Source of the DNA: Ceratothoa steindachneri
Taxonomy: Eukaryota > Arthropoda > Malacostraca > Isopoda > Cymothoidae
Assembly: GCA_963969495.1 (NCBI GenBank)
Contig: OZ018321.1
Coordinates: forward strand, 100,565,578 to 100,629,577
Direction: 5' to 3'
Length of the DNA: 64,000 nucleotides
Part shown: positions 1-11,100 of the stretch, piece by piece
Position numbering within the stretch: the first letter of the stretch is position 1
Layout: every line of letters begins with the position of its first letter
The notes under the pieces: generated by a model
The model's input: the letters and a program-made list of their open reading frames with translations, nothing else
Told to the model about the DNA's origin: nothing
Databases searched by the model: none
Translations under genes and position numbers: made by a program

Positions 1-1202
1 GCCAGAAGGCTCCCGTCCGAGAAACGGGTCACCTTCGGCTCTCTACCAATTGCACTAGCTAATCCTCTCCTCTGATGGATCATGTTGCCCTTGGACAACA
101 TGGTGCCATCAGTGGAGCGAATAACGAGGAAGCGTTTGAAGCCAGCGGGCTCGAAAACGCCAGGTAACCTCTGAATGAGGGGCCCCGATGTCATCGAGGC
201 TCCGCCCTGTGCACTTTTGGTGTTAGTCTTGGTCAGGGGCTCTGCACACGAGGGGGTAGAGGGTCCGGATTCGCCGATCTTGGCTTGGTCGCCTACCAAA
301 GTGGCAGCAGACCCATTCGTCCCCGCAGCCCCCGCGGATGGAGAGGAGCCCCGAGTCTTTTTCGTCTTTTTAGTCTTTTTTGTCTTTTTCTTTTTTGGAG
401 AGGAGGGCGGGGAATGAACCCGCTTTTCACCTCCGCCAGCAGAAGCCCCCAGGCCAGATGGACCGGCCTCAGCCAGGTCCCTCTCCGAAATGGAGAAGGT
501 CCTGGTTGTCGTGGGGGCACCTGTCGGAGGATATCCCTCCCCTCCTTTTACTGCCTCGGAGCCCTCAGCCATTTGAGGAGGACCTTGCATAGGGGCGGAT
601 TCGGGTTCGGTGCTTGGCGCCGAGCCCGAATTCCTCCCCATGGAAGGCCCTACCGTCTGAGGCTGGGTCTCCTCAAGGACCATGTTTATCACAGGAGGGG
701 CCTCCAGTTGGCCATCCCCTCCCAGGACATCGCAGGTCCCCTTGGCAGTGTCGCCAGTCTTGTGTGGGGAGGCACAGGCCTTGACCCCAGCAAGGTTTAA
801 AATTCTTGCCAGCAGGTCTTTTGAGGGAAGCGACCGAAGGGGCCTGGCTTCTCTCTCCCCCCTAAGGGGGTTTGCCCTACCGAGCCGCTTTGATGGGGAG
901 CGGCTGGCTAAGGGCTGCCTGCTGGCTTTCTTGGCAGTCCCCTTGGAAAGAAAAGAGGGGACTGCCGCTGGGAAAAGGGAGGTGCCCGAAGGCACCTCCA
1001 GAGAAGGGGGTGAGGGGGAGTCATCTGCACCCGTAGGCGAAGGAGTAAGCCTCCTCTCCGGTTAGAGAAATATGGAGGGTCCCCTGTGCAAGCACAGGGG
1101 GGGAACCTCCATTTTTTTGCTGGAGCTGCCCGAGGGCGGCTCCGTCGATGGAACAGGGGAAGTTGAGGGTTGGGTTTGTTTTTTTTTATCATCATTGGGC
1201 AT
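1..1202 (-). pseudogene. LINE ORF1 (gag-like RNA-binding protein), partial, one in-frame stop
   Basis: Reading from the ATG at 1202-1200 gives about 400 codons to the window edge in one frame, broken only by an ochre stop at 1064-1062 (codon 47). The protein starts MPNDDKKK, is rich in Ser/Pro, has a Lys/Thr block (KKKKTKKTKKTKK, near 370-410) and ends in a conserved ORF1 stretch containing GFKRFLVIRSTDGTMLSKG and FSDGSLL (about 140 to 1). In Jockey/Nimb ORF1 proteins such a stretch precedes the zinc knuckles, which would lie outside the window. The family packages LINE RNA. The stop may be a real lesion or a sequencing difference. Plus-strand ORFs over the same bases are antisense shadows. 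Confidence 0.6.
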
Positions 1203-1710
1203 GGTGACCCTTTTTTAAACACGGGATGCAATCGCGCACACCTCTCGCAGTAGCCCGCACTGCGAGAGGTGCTTACAAGCCCGGCAGAGCCAGGCGCCGC
1301 CATTTGGGACCACTTCTCCCGCCTGGTGGCCTGGCAGTCCATCGGCATGGCGGCTCCACCTTGGACACGGCGTAAAAATTAATAGATTGTGAAGAGGAGA
1401 GGAAAAGGGATGTGAGGAAGGTATGGGTGGGGATGAAGCAGGTAGTTAAAAACCAGCCACCCCAGCCTGGAGCTCAGGGGTTAGGGAACATTGTCCCCCA
1501 CCCCCTCAGCCCCGATGCGGGACGGTTGGCTGAAAGGAAGGTCAGCATCTACCCTGTGAAATTAGAGGCTGACCAGAGAAAGTTGTGGGAGAGGTTGTGT
1601 GAAAAGAGAGGAAACAAGTGTTTTGAAGGAAGGAAGAGAGGCTAAGCTGGGGCCGGACGGAGCGCTGGATCCCGTCAGCACGGCGGCCAGAGTGGCAAAT
1701 CGCCGCGCCC
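1..1710 (-). mobile_element. 5' part of a Jockey/Nimb-type LINE, running off the left edge
   Basis: Non-LTR retrotransposon on the minus strand. A GC-rich 5' leader (about 1710 down to 1203) precedes an ORF1 that starts at 1202-1200 and is still open at base 1. The leader contains GGATCCAGCGCTCCGTCCGG-like text, of a type I associate with arthropod Jockey-group LINE 5' ends. Its right border lies where homology to the LTR of element B begins, near 1711 (compare about 5180 in the intact right LTR). So the LINE inserted into that LTR and its downstream part lies outside the window. No RT is visible here. Confidence 0.65.
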
Positions 1711-2614
1711 CTTACGGGGGTTTGGTGTAAATGCCGAGTAACGAGTTCGAGGGGGAGCTTTTCGCCTTCGTTACTTATTTCCTTATGGACGAGGACGGAA
1801 CACGGGGAGAGTCTTCTTCAAGGGTGAGGATAACAGAGAGGGGTTTCTCTGGCGAGAATTATTTGAAACTTGGTTCCTTACCAAGTTAACTTAGGAGTTC
1901 GGTGTGGCCACCGAGTAACGGGCTCGAGAGGGAGCCTTTTCCTTCTTCTTCTTAATTCCTCAAGGACGAGGAATACCCCTGGTGTTTAAGCTGCACCAGG
2001 AAATGAGGAGTCTCTCTGGCGAGAGTAAGTTGAACTTACCAAAGTTAACTTATCGTTTGGTTTGATAACCAGGGACTTAGCTCAAGGATGAGCTTCTTCT
2101 TAGCCCCTTAAGGTAGGTAGCCCTGCCTCTCTTGCAGGGTACTTTTTGGTCTGTTGAGCCAAGTACACTACCTCTCCAGTCTCGGTAGTTCGGTTTGATC
2201 CGAAGACTTTCTTACCTAGAGACTGACGTATACTACCACGATTTTTCTCAGAGTTCCTCATTTATACCTCGTCACCCCACTAGGGGAGTGGTAAGGGGGA
2301 GAGGGGCTTGAAGACGGCCCCAGGAGAGTTCTTTTGGCCAATGGCTTTTCCCAAGAAGTCAAACATCGGCTCCTCGTTAGCCTTCGAGATTGGGAGAAAC
2401 CCGTCTCCAATTTCTTATTCGACGTGAAACTGGATCTCACTCTCCTGGGGAAGATCTTACATTTTGATCTTTAGGGTCTTTCATGGCACCGAGTTGTGCC
2501 ACACGCGGTTAACACTGAACCCGCTGATTCCTTCGACGAATGTCTTTGCGGTAACCGCCTTGTGACTGCACCAAGAGTGAACGGGGGGGGGAGGGCAGTG
2601 ACCATTCCCCTACA
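1711..2614 (-). repeat. Left (3') LTR of element B, truncated by the LINE
   Basis: Nearly colinear with about 5180-6061, including the CTCTCTGGCGAGAG palindrome (2012-2025) and the common end CCATTCCCCTACA. Differences are mostly single bases and small indels, e.g. the G run near 2584-2595. The outer part of this LTR is missing because the LINE interrupts it near 1711. The internal side (2615 on) reads, on the minus strand, as a purine-rich GATGGGAGGTG, a plausible polypurine tract. Confidence 0.75.
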
Positions 2615-2962
2615 ACACCTCCCATCGAAGAACTTAATGGGGAGGCGGGATGCTCCCGGGAACTCAAAACAACTTAATAAACCTAGTCGAGATTAGCAAA
2701 GTTGTATTTCTTGAGCCCTCTCATACATTAAGTTTCCTTACACATGTACGCCCTCGCGCACGTTTACACAGGCAATGTGTCGAACTATGTAGACATACTC
2801 GATTTACAATTTTACATAAAATTAAAAAACCTTAATTCGTCGATTACCCACAAAAAAAACAACAACACAAGCTACTTCCTTACATTTCTAAGTTTTTGAG
2901 AACTTAAATCCTACCGATAAATATTAACACGAACAACAAATGAAAACATGGTTTCACGCTCA

Positions 2963-4321
2963 TTAGGTGCTGAAATAACCCTCAATGGTATTTCGTCTCC
3001 GCCTATAGAGCAGCTGTACTTGATCGGCTCCTTTGATATAGCTAATCCTGAAATGGTGCTCTAAGACCAATACTTTACCGCGCCTGAGTCGGCCGTTCGG
3101 GTTATTGAGTCTACCCCAGTATGTTACTAAATGGTAGCGGTATTTCAACCTACTCGAATTACCCATATTATGGTACTTGACTCCCTTTAAATTGAACATT
3201 ATGGCTAGAGCGGCCTGTTGTAGCGGGGTATAATTGATGGGAACGTGGGTCCCATAGCTCTCCTTTAACCAGGTACACGGTAAGATCGTGTTTGGGTTCG
3301 ATCTTTGGGGATCGAGAAAACTTTTCCCTGCGAGGTCGTTAATGGGCGTGGCGCTCACTAGGACTTGTCGTATTAGCGGTAACTCCGTGGACTTTCCGTT
3401 CGGGGATAAGGCTAATAGGGGTAGGGGATACTTATCCGCGTCTACCATTTGACTAGTCTTACCTGGGTGTATTGCAATAGCACCTCTTTCCTCCTTCCTT
3501 GTCAACTCATTTGACTCACTTCTCTTAGTAGGTAGTTCCTCAGGTACACCTGCTCGTACCTCTACCCTACCTCCTACTTCTTCCCTGATAACCCCATTTG
3601 GCTGGGTTCTCATCGTAGGTTCTTCCTTAGGTACACATGCTGGTACCTCGTCCCTACTTCTTACTTCTTCCATCGTTACCCCATTTGGCTGGGATTCCCT
3701 CGATGGTCCTTTCTTAGGTCCAGGCCGGGCTACAACTTCCTCGGCATCTATGAGATTCTCGATAGGTGCTCTTTCGAGTGCGAGCAATCTTTCCTTTTCT
3801 TCTCTCTCTACTCTTTCAGCTTGAGCAAGTTCTTTTTCCCTCTGTATTTTCCTTTCATCTATTTCTTTTTTAATCTTTATTCTCCTCTCTTTCGACTCTT
3901 TTTCCCCCTTCATTCTCCTGTCCTCGGCTTCTTTTTCTGCTTTCGCTATTTCCTTTTCCCGTCGAGATTTTCTTTCTTCATCTTTCAGCTTTACCTTTAG
4001 TCTTGTTTCTTCATCTTCCATTTTTATCCTTATTCTGAATTGCTGTGCTTCTCTTTTCAACAGTATTATTCTTTCGCTTGTTTTACTTTCTCTCAGCATT
4101 CTTCTTTCCTTTATTTCTATTTTCCACTTTATTCGGGATTCTTCACTTTTCCGGTTCATCCGTATTTCTATATTTTCTCTTTTTCTATCAAACTCTATTA
4201 TTTCTTCTTCCTCTTCTTCTTCTCTTTGTATTCTCAATTCTTCAAGGATGTAGGCATCCATATCTTTGCCTTCCAATCCCAGAATTTCGGCTTGTTGGTA
4301 AAATCTTTCGACCGGATCCAT
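2963..4321 (-). CDS. 452-codon gag coiled-coil / RNase H-tail fusion protein of element B
   Basis: Single open frame from ATG 4321 to a stop at 2963. Residues 1-30 (MDPVERFYQQAEILGLEGKD) match the Gag N-terminus of A and C (LGLEG / LGLSG). Residues about 30-195 are an extremely charged Glu/Lys/Arg helix, surely coiled coil. Residues about 205-290 hold roughly three degenerate 30-residue repeats (QPNGV...EEV...VPEEL-type). The last about 80 residues align with the end of RNase H of A (ALAIMF, NPNGRLRRG, FRISYIKGADQ), but catalytic acidic residues are replaced. No CCHC knuckle, protease, integrase or RT box remains. An internal deletion seems to have fused gag to the pol end while staying in frame. 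Function unknown; possibly a trans-mobilised structural protein, or simply a relic that is still open. Confidence 0.6.
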   Translation of the reverse strand: MDPVERFYQQAEILGLEGKDMDAYILEELRIQREEEEEEEIIEFDRKRENIEIRMNRKSEESRIKWKIEIKERRMLRESKTSERIILLKREAQQFRIRIKMEDEETRLKVKLKDEERKSRREKEIAKAEKEAEDRRMKGEKESKERRIKIKKEIDERKIQREKELAQAERVEREEKERLLALERAPIENLIDAEEVVARPGPKKGPSRESQPNGVTMEEVRSRDEVPACVPKEEPTMRTQPNGVIREEVGGRVEVRAGVPEELPTKRSESNELTRKEERGAIAIHPGKTSQMVDADKYPLPLLALSPNGKSTELPLIRQVLVSATPINDLAGKSFLDPQRSNPNTILPCTWLKESYGTHVPINYTPLQQAALAIMFNLKGVKYHNMGNSSRLKYRYHLVTYWGRLNNPNGRLRRGKVLVLEHHFRISYIKGADQVQLLYRRRRNTIEGYFST

Positions 4322-4615
4322 TTTGTGTTGGTCCGTCGATTTTTCCTTTCTTCATTCTCAGGTAATTATGCCACCACTCACCAGGTAGCGCTTAGCATAA
4401 CTTACCCTTAATCCTACTACTATGCGGATTGAAGTACCACTCCCGTCAAGAAATTTACCACTTCGCCTACCAATTACCTTCAAATTGTTACCACCCCTAA
4501 CTCTACCAATTTTCCTCTCGTCAATTATTCTCTTACTCCTGATATGACATTCCTTTACGTGTTGGCTCTTTCTTGATTTAACACTGCTGGGTTCTTTCTA
4601 ATAACAACCTACAAA

Positions 4616-4625
4616 CCTGACAACA
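4616..4625 (-). other. Candidate primer-binding site of element B
   Basis: On the minus strand TGTTGTCAGG lies 11 bases inside the 5' (right) LTR. The equivalent place in element A has TGGTGTCAGG, which fits the 3' end of a tRNA-Leu. The B version carries one mismatch in the TGG. Confidence 0.4.
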
Positions 4626-4636
4626 CTTTTATTTAG

Positions 4637-6061
4637 TGTCGTAGAATTGCCCCCCTTTTTGTTCTATTCTAAGAGTGCTAAGTGTGTCTAATATATTGAT
4701 ATTATAAGAATATCTTAACGAACAGAGCCGTTACGAAACACGTAAGGATATATAAGAGAAACGAACATTAATCCCAAAATAAACTTATATTTTATCTTTA
4801 TCAATTGGATACATAACCTATATACATTAACTACAGCAATACTCTGAATATTATCCTAAACAAGAATTAATTAAATTAGTTTACCCACAAAATTTAGTTA
4901 ACGTTTTCTCTACACACAACAATAATATAAGAATTAGGCTTACGGACTCATGTGGAGTTTAAAGGCCTCAGAAATGTTATTTACTCTCGACGCGTGCCGC
5001 CGACAAGATGTAGATGAGCGAGGGTGGCAGCTGGGGGGTCCACACGTTCTTCCGGGCGGGCGGGTTCCTTAAGGACGAGAACCAATACCGTGCTTTATGC
5101 AACACCTAGGCAGTCGTGGTCTCTCTGGCGAGAGTGAGTCCAACTTGGTTCTTAAATCAAGTTAACTTGGAGTGCGGTGTGATCACCAAGTAACGAGCTC
5201 GAGGAGGAGCTTTTCGCCTTCGTTAATAATTTCCTTATGGATAAGGACGGAACTTGGGGAGGGTCTTCTTCAAGGGCGAGGATAACGGAGGGGGGTTTCT
5301 CTGGTGAGAATTATTTGAACTTGGTTCCTTACCAAGTTAACTTAGGAGTTCGGTGTGGCCACCGAGTAACGGGCTCGAGGGGGAGCCTTTTCCTTCTTCT
5401 TCTTAATTCCTCAAGGACGAGGAATACCCCTGGTGTTTAAGCTGCACCAGGAAATGAGGAGTCTCTCTGGCGAGAGTAAGTTGAACTTACCAAAGTTAAC
5501 TTATCGTTTGGTTTGATAACCAGGGACTTAGCTCAAGGATGAGCTTCTTCTTAGCCCCTTAAGGTAGGTAGCCCTGCCTCTCTTGCAGGGTACTTCTTGG
5601 TCTGTCGAGCCAAGTACACTACCTCTCCAGTCTCGGTAGTTCGGTTTGATCCGAAGACTTTCTTACCTAGAGACTGACGTATACTACCACGATTTTTCTT
5701 AGAGTTCCTCATTTATACCTCGTCACCCCACTGGGGGAGTGGTAAGGGGGAGAGGGGCTTGAGGACGGCCCCAGGAGAGTTCTTTTGGCCAACGGTTTTT
5801 TCCAAGAAGTCAAACATCGGCTCCTCGTTAGCCTTCGAGATTGGGAGAAACCCGTCTCCAATTTCTTATTCGACGTGAAACTGGATCTCACTCTCCTGGG
5901 GAAGATCTTACATTTTGATCTTTAGGGTCTTTCATGGCACCGAGTTGTGCCACACGCGGTTAACACTGAACCCGCTGATTCCTTCGACGAATGTCTTTGC
6001 GGTAACCGCCTTGTGACTGCACCAAGAGTGAACGGGGGGGTGGGGTGACCATTCCCCTACA
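4637..6061 (-). repeat. Right (5') LTR of element B, with internal tandem repeats
   Basis: 1425 bp, plus-strand ends TGTCGTAGAATTG...CCCCTACA. Inside are three degenerate units of about 166-176 bp, each with a CTCTCTGGCGAGAG-type inverted repeat (5121-5134, 5296-5310, 5463-5476) and the perfect 10-bp palindrome AAGTTAACTT (5159-5168, 5334-5343, 5493-5502), plus a GAGTAACGGGCTCGAG-like segment. Units of this sort in LTRs are usually enhancer-type repeats; no promoter was assigned. Confidence 0.75.
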
Positions 6062-6589
6062 GTAATTAAACCCCGATTATAAAATGCTCTCACCTAACGT
6101 TTAAAATACCGAAGCAACTGTTCTACCACAAAGAGTGATTGGTAGTAGGAAGAATTATCTTCGATCATTTCAGTTTATCCAAACTTTGATTTCTTTTGCA
6201 GCTAAAGAAATTTTACCAAAGGTAAGTTAAGCAGAGAATTTAAGTTATTGTCGAGTACAAAGATTAGAATAATATTTTTTAATGTGGGTTTATGTGTAGA
6301 TTTAAAAATTGGAAGTCATTTTTATCCAAATGACTCCAGTTTTTGTAAGTTGCCAATTACTATTTTTGTCAAATTTTGAAGATTTTGACAAAGGTCATTC
6401 TTTTATTTCTTATTTTCAGGTTATTTAACTGAATAAAATTTAAGGAAAAGCCATAATTTTAATTAAAATGCAAAGAGGACAGTATAAAAATAGCCCACAT
6501 AAATTCTGCTACGTATGTGGTTCAGTAACATTTTAAAAAAATCAAAGAAATATTTCTTCTCTAGTGAAAAAACTATATAATTTTTATTT
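6062..6589. other. AT-rich spacer, nothing recognised
   Basis: Flank between the LTR of element B and the protein relic that starts near 6590. No ORF of note, no repeat shared with the rest of the window. Confidence 0.5.
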
Positions 6590-8170
6590 TGGATGTCAAA
6601 TTGGCGACCAAGATAAACCATGGGCACTACATACTCGTATATGTTGTACGACATGCTATAATTCTATATAAAATTGGTTTAAATGATAAATAAAAAGCCT
6701 TCAATTTGGTGTTCCAATGGTATGGCAAGGCCCCAAGATAATGACACTGACTACTATTTCTGTTTAGTAGACATATAGAGTAAATAATTGAACAATTGTC
6801 CACTATACCTATAATTTGAACTAGTATACTGTAATATTATTTTTTTAAAATATAAAATTAAATTTTATGCATAAATTTCCATACCTTTAGGTAAAATAAC
6901 GAAATGAGCTTTAGCTGTGATATATCCCAACCTTAGACCTGCTATTCGGCCTATACATCGCACAAAAGAGATCCCAGTTCCTGAACCACCTGAAGAAATT
7001 GTTTTGTCTAACCTTGATGAATCAGATATGGAATCATGTGAACCAGAAACTCAAATTTATGTTCCTGAATCTGTTGATACTAGTACAAACATTTTCTCAC
7101 AACTTGATATAGATGATCTTATATGAGATCTAAACTTAACAAAGCGAATTAACGTTTTCGAGACTGAAAGAAAGAAATTTAGTAGCAGAAGATGTTCGAA
7201 TTACTAAGTTTTGCATTCGATCAAACAATTTACAATTTTTGCTACTGTAATAATATCCCACGTCTCTTTGAAGAATTAGATATACATTATGAACCCATTC
7301 AATGGAGACCCTGTCATTGACGCTTCTTTATATAGTAGTAAAGCCGTGCTTGTGCATAATAGAAATAAACTAGCATCGATATCTGTAGCTCACTTTGTTC
7401 TTTTTAAAGAAACTTATGAAAATTTAGATCTCATTTTAAAAAGCATTAAATACATTTAACATATATGGTTGATTTGTGCTGACCTTAAGGTAGTAGCCAT
7501 TTCAAATGGCTTGCAGTCAGGCTACACAAAATTCATGTTTTTTTGTGCCAGTGGGACAGTAGAGCTCGGGGGGAACATTACATACGCTCAAAATGGCCTT
7601 TAAGAGAGGAGAAAAAAGTAGTTTGTCATAATTTCATACGTGAACCATTGATTCCTAAGAAAAACATAATTTTGCCACCACTTCACATAAACTTAGGTTT
7701 GATGAAACAATTTGTGAAAACCTTAAAACATGACCAGCCATCCTTCTTATATTTAAAAACAAAATTTCCTAAGATTAGTGATGCTAAAATTAAAAAAAGA
7801 ATCTTTGTTAGGCTTCACATTCGATAACTTATGTTAGATAGTGAGCTTGAGGCAAAACTGAGCAAGTCAGAATTTGAGGCCTGGCATAGTTTCAGAAAAT
7901 TACCACATTCATGTTCAGAATTTGATTAGGTTTTATAATGAGTTGGGATGTAGTATGTCACTAAAGGTGCATTTTTCCATTTCCATTTGTCTTTCTTTCC
8001 AGAGAATTCAGCCCACGTCAGCGATAAGCATGGTGAAAGATTCCACCAAGACACTGCTACTATAGAAAATCGTTATAAAGGAAAATGGAGTCCTGCAATG
8101 CTTGCTGACTTCTGATGGACCCTTCAGAGAGACAGACAAGATGTACATAAAAAGAAGCTTAAATATTCTA
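6590..8170 (+). pseudogene. Relic of an uncharacterised repeated arthropod protein family, copy 1
   Basis: Plus-strand relic broken by stops and frameshifts. In order: GDQDKPWALHT (about 6605), GVPMVWQG (about 6715), YYFCL (about 6755), YPNLRPAIRPI (about 6920), ICADLKVVAISNGLQSGYT (about 7470), WDSRARGEHY (about 7550), ILPPLHINLGLMKQFVK (about 7670), then CSMSLKVHF and a tail rich in Lys near 8150. The minus-strand copy at 60850-62343 has the same blocks in the same order. I recognise this as a recurring protein of unknown function found in many copies in arthropod and cnidarian assemblies, presumably carried by a mobile element. An AT-rich segment of about 150 bp (about 6770-6915) separates two blocks that are adjacent in the other copy: an intron remnant or an insertion. 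Confidence 0.6.
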
Positions 8171-11100
8171 AAAATATATGACTATTGTATTCATTTCAGC
8201 AATTTTGAAAAGATCTTAAATCTTCATTATGTTTTTGAATATATTTTAATAGTACCACACTCTGAAATGTATTAAAAGGACTTATTAATTTCCTTTGAAG
8301 AATAAGCTTCTTGTCTCCACTTATCTTTGTACGTCTTGTCAAATAAAATAAAAATAATAACAAATATTTCATACCTCTATATACTGAATAATCTAATATT
8401 AATAAAAAAATAAATGTACAGATTACAAAAAAACTGGTCATTTCATGAAAAATAAAGGTCACTTTCATAACCTACCCAAAAAAGTACAATAGAAAACTAC
8501 ATTGTCATTTCTGTCACTGCCATTTTTGACAGATCGAGTTTATATTTGTTGTAGTAGTACTCACCCTCAATTTCAGGAATGTAGCTGCCCGTTGTAACAA
8601 GTATCGACTAACTTCTGAAAACACCTCCCCTCATACTCCACCATTCACCAGCAGAAGTTTCGAGAGAGAGATATTAAGATGGCCCTTTTCATGTTGCTAT
8701 TTCTTCCCCTTTCTCCCAAGTTGCTAAAGTAATTGAACTTGAGCCCTAAAAGTATGAATTCATTTAGCTAAATTTTTGTTTTCCTATCACTGTTATTTTA
8801 TGTACTTTGCTTTTTCTACTCTTCCAAAACTTCTCATAGCTATAGTTCGTTTTTTAACTATTTAATTTGTTGCCATAAGCAGTTGATATCTAGACGCCTA
8901 CAAGCGTAGATACTCTATGCAGGTGATTTTACTATACACCACAATGAGTAATGTATCAAATATCCTTCGCGAGTTTTAAACCGACAACTAATATTCATGC
9001 GCTATTTTTCACTTTTAATATAATAATCATTCATACTATATCTCATCTCCTTTATGATCCTCACACACCTCTTTGCTGATACAAGCTCTAGTGAGAGTCC
9101 CCTCCGCCAAGATTACATACCTATGTACTATACCTCTCGTAAACTTGTACTTTGATTGGGCTCGGCATGACAATCTGATACCTTTAATTCCTTATTTTAC
9201 TTAGATGGATAACAGGTTACTTACCCAAGCCCCACCAACACCTTTCCCCCTTAAACGGGTTATTGTGGTGTTAATTGAAGAGGTGGAAGTGTACATCCCT
9301 ATCTCTTTCCGAGCTCTGGTTTGATCATAATTGCTGCCGTGCTGTTTAGATTCGAGACGTGAGATAATTAACCTATATGGAATCACGCTCTGCTGTCTTG
9401 TTTGTTGCTTTTAAAGCTACTAAAAAGCGAGGCAATACTAAACTTTCCAATACCAAGAACTCCTTCACAAATAGTTATTGGCACTCTTTGTAAAAAGAGC
9501 AAAATCTATCTAGCAAAATCTCTCGCTAAATCTCTTGAAATTGTAGTTTTCCTCCTTCTTTGGCTCCTTGTTTTGTTTTCCTCTAACATTTCCTTACATT
9601 ATATTAATGCTACTGCTTTATAATTCGCCCTCTGTCAAATCGTATGAATAAAACCCGCTATCATTTCAACAAGTAAGGTCCACAGAGTACTTAGAACTGT
9701 AAAAATTGGCAAGGCATACAGCCCTAGTGGCATTTGTTCATGGTTCCTCAAGGAATTTGCTGTTATATTCCATTCCTCTTGGACGTATACTTTTTAACAA
9801 CCTGACCCCAAAAAGGTAACCGGTCTAGTCTTTTCAACTTTTATTATATTGCTAGTAATTGTACTTTTTCTAATCTTCGAGACTCTACTAAATGTTAACC
9901 TCCTTAACATTTAGAATATCATGCTGTTCTCTCTAAGCATCAGTATTAGTTTCGTAAGGGGGGTTCAACTGGTGATATCTAGCATATATCACTATTATTT
10001 AGTCATCTTCTCCAAAGAAAGTTGGAGAATTTTATGTCAAAGGTAACATTACTGAGCCTTATAAAAGAGTCTGACACGGGGCCCTTTTCTCTAAACTTCC
10101 TATGTTTGGCTTTACTCACACTCTATGTGGACTGCTATTTAGTTAATTGTTTTCCGTTCAGTCTTTTTCGTAGTGGATGGTGATATGTCACTCTCTTTCC
10201 TCTAGAGTTCTGTTTCTTCCTTGAACATTCCTCCTCTTCATCAGTTACCTCATTCCTAATCCCTCCTGCCTGCCTTCTCAGCAATATCCTGTGTACAAAC
10301 TGATTCCTCTTAAAGTTTTTTAATGCTGTTAGTGTGGATTTGAATCGTATCTCTAAATGGGAAAGACAGAAATAAATGCGTTCAAATAAATACTTCTAAG
10401 GCGAGCTTCCTTCCTATCTGTCTATCTAATAATCCTCATAACATTCCAGTCATGTTTGATAACAATAAAATTTAAGCACTTAATTTTGTTATCACTTTAA
10501 GTTTAGAAATTAGCAGTAGAATGTCTTGTATAGATCGTATTGCGGATCTGGCCATGTTTGCCTGTAAAAAAGTGAGCATACTTTTCAGAAGCTTTGGGAA
10601 AATTTACTTTTGTTTGGCACATATAAATTTGTAGAAGGAGCGTTTCGATCATCGAATAGGCGATTTGAGCAGAAATAATTTCATTTTGTTTTTAAATACA
10701 TGCCAAAAATTGATATAATTCAAATTTAAAATATATTTAATTAATAATTAGGCATTTAGGCATTAAGAAATGTACAAAACTACATAATATGATAAATTGC
10801 TTTCGAATACAATATTCCAATTTCTTCAATTATCTGCCACGTTAAAAGATGAACATGTAACTTCGTTATGCAAAGTTTGTGATCGCAGTCTTAGTTCTTG
10901 AATCATTTTCTGAATCTATTAATTCTATTTATTTTCCGTGAGTGGGTGAAATATTTTCCTATCGCAATTTCTTGGAATGAGTATGGCTTTTTTAAATAAA
11001 ATATCGGCCAATAGCCGCCGATAAATTCAGTTGTTAACAAGACACCTCCGCTTTTCCAGTATTTAGAAGCAAAATGAGAATATGACCTTTAAAACGTAAG

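Larger units (their letters stand above)
1711..6061 (-). mobile_element. LTR retrotransposon B, internally deleted Gmr1/gypsy-like derivative
   Basis: A left LTR piece (1711-2614) and a complete right LTR (4637-6061) flank a 2.0-kb internal region carrying one minus-strand ORF. LTR ends read TGTCGTAG...CCTACA on the plus strand. Next to the right LTR is a tRNA-primer-like site. The internal region is far too short for gag-pol: protease, integrase and most of RT are missing. The LTR ends, the primer-site layout and the N-terminal gag motif match elements A and C in this window, so all three are one clade. The target duplication cannot be checked because the left LTR is cut by the LINE. Confidence 0.75.

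Noticed and set aside
285..800. 171-codon plus-strand ORF and its neighbours at 175-1065
   Set aside because: Antisense to the LINE ORF1, which shows recognisable protein blocks on the minus strand.
4040..4411. Phe-rich plus-strand ORFs of 123 and 106 codons
   Set aside because: Shadow of the Glu/Lys-rich coiled coil on the minus strand (GAA/AAA read backwards gives Phe/Ser).
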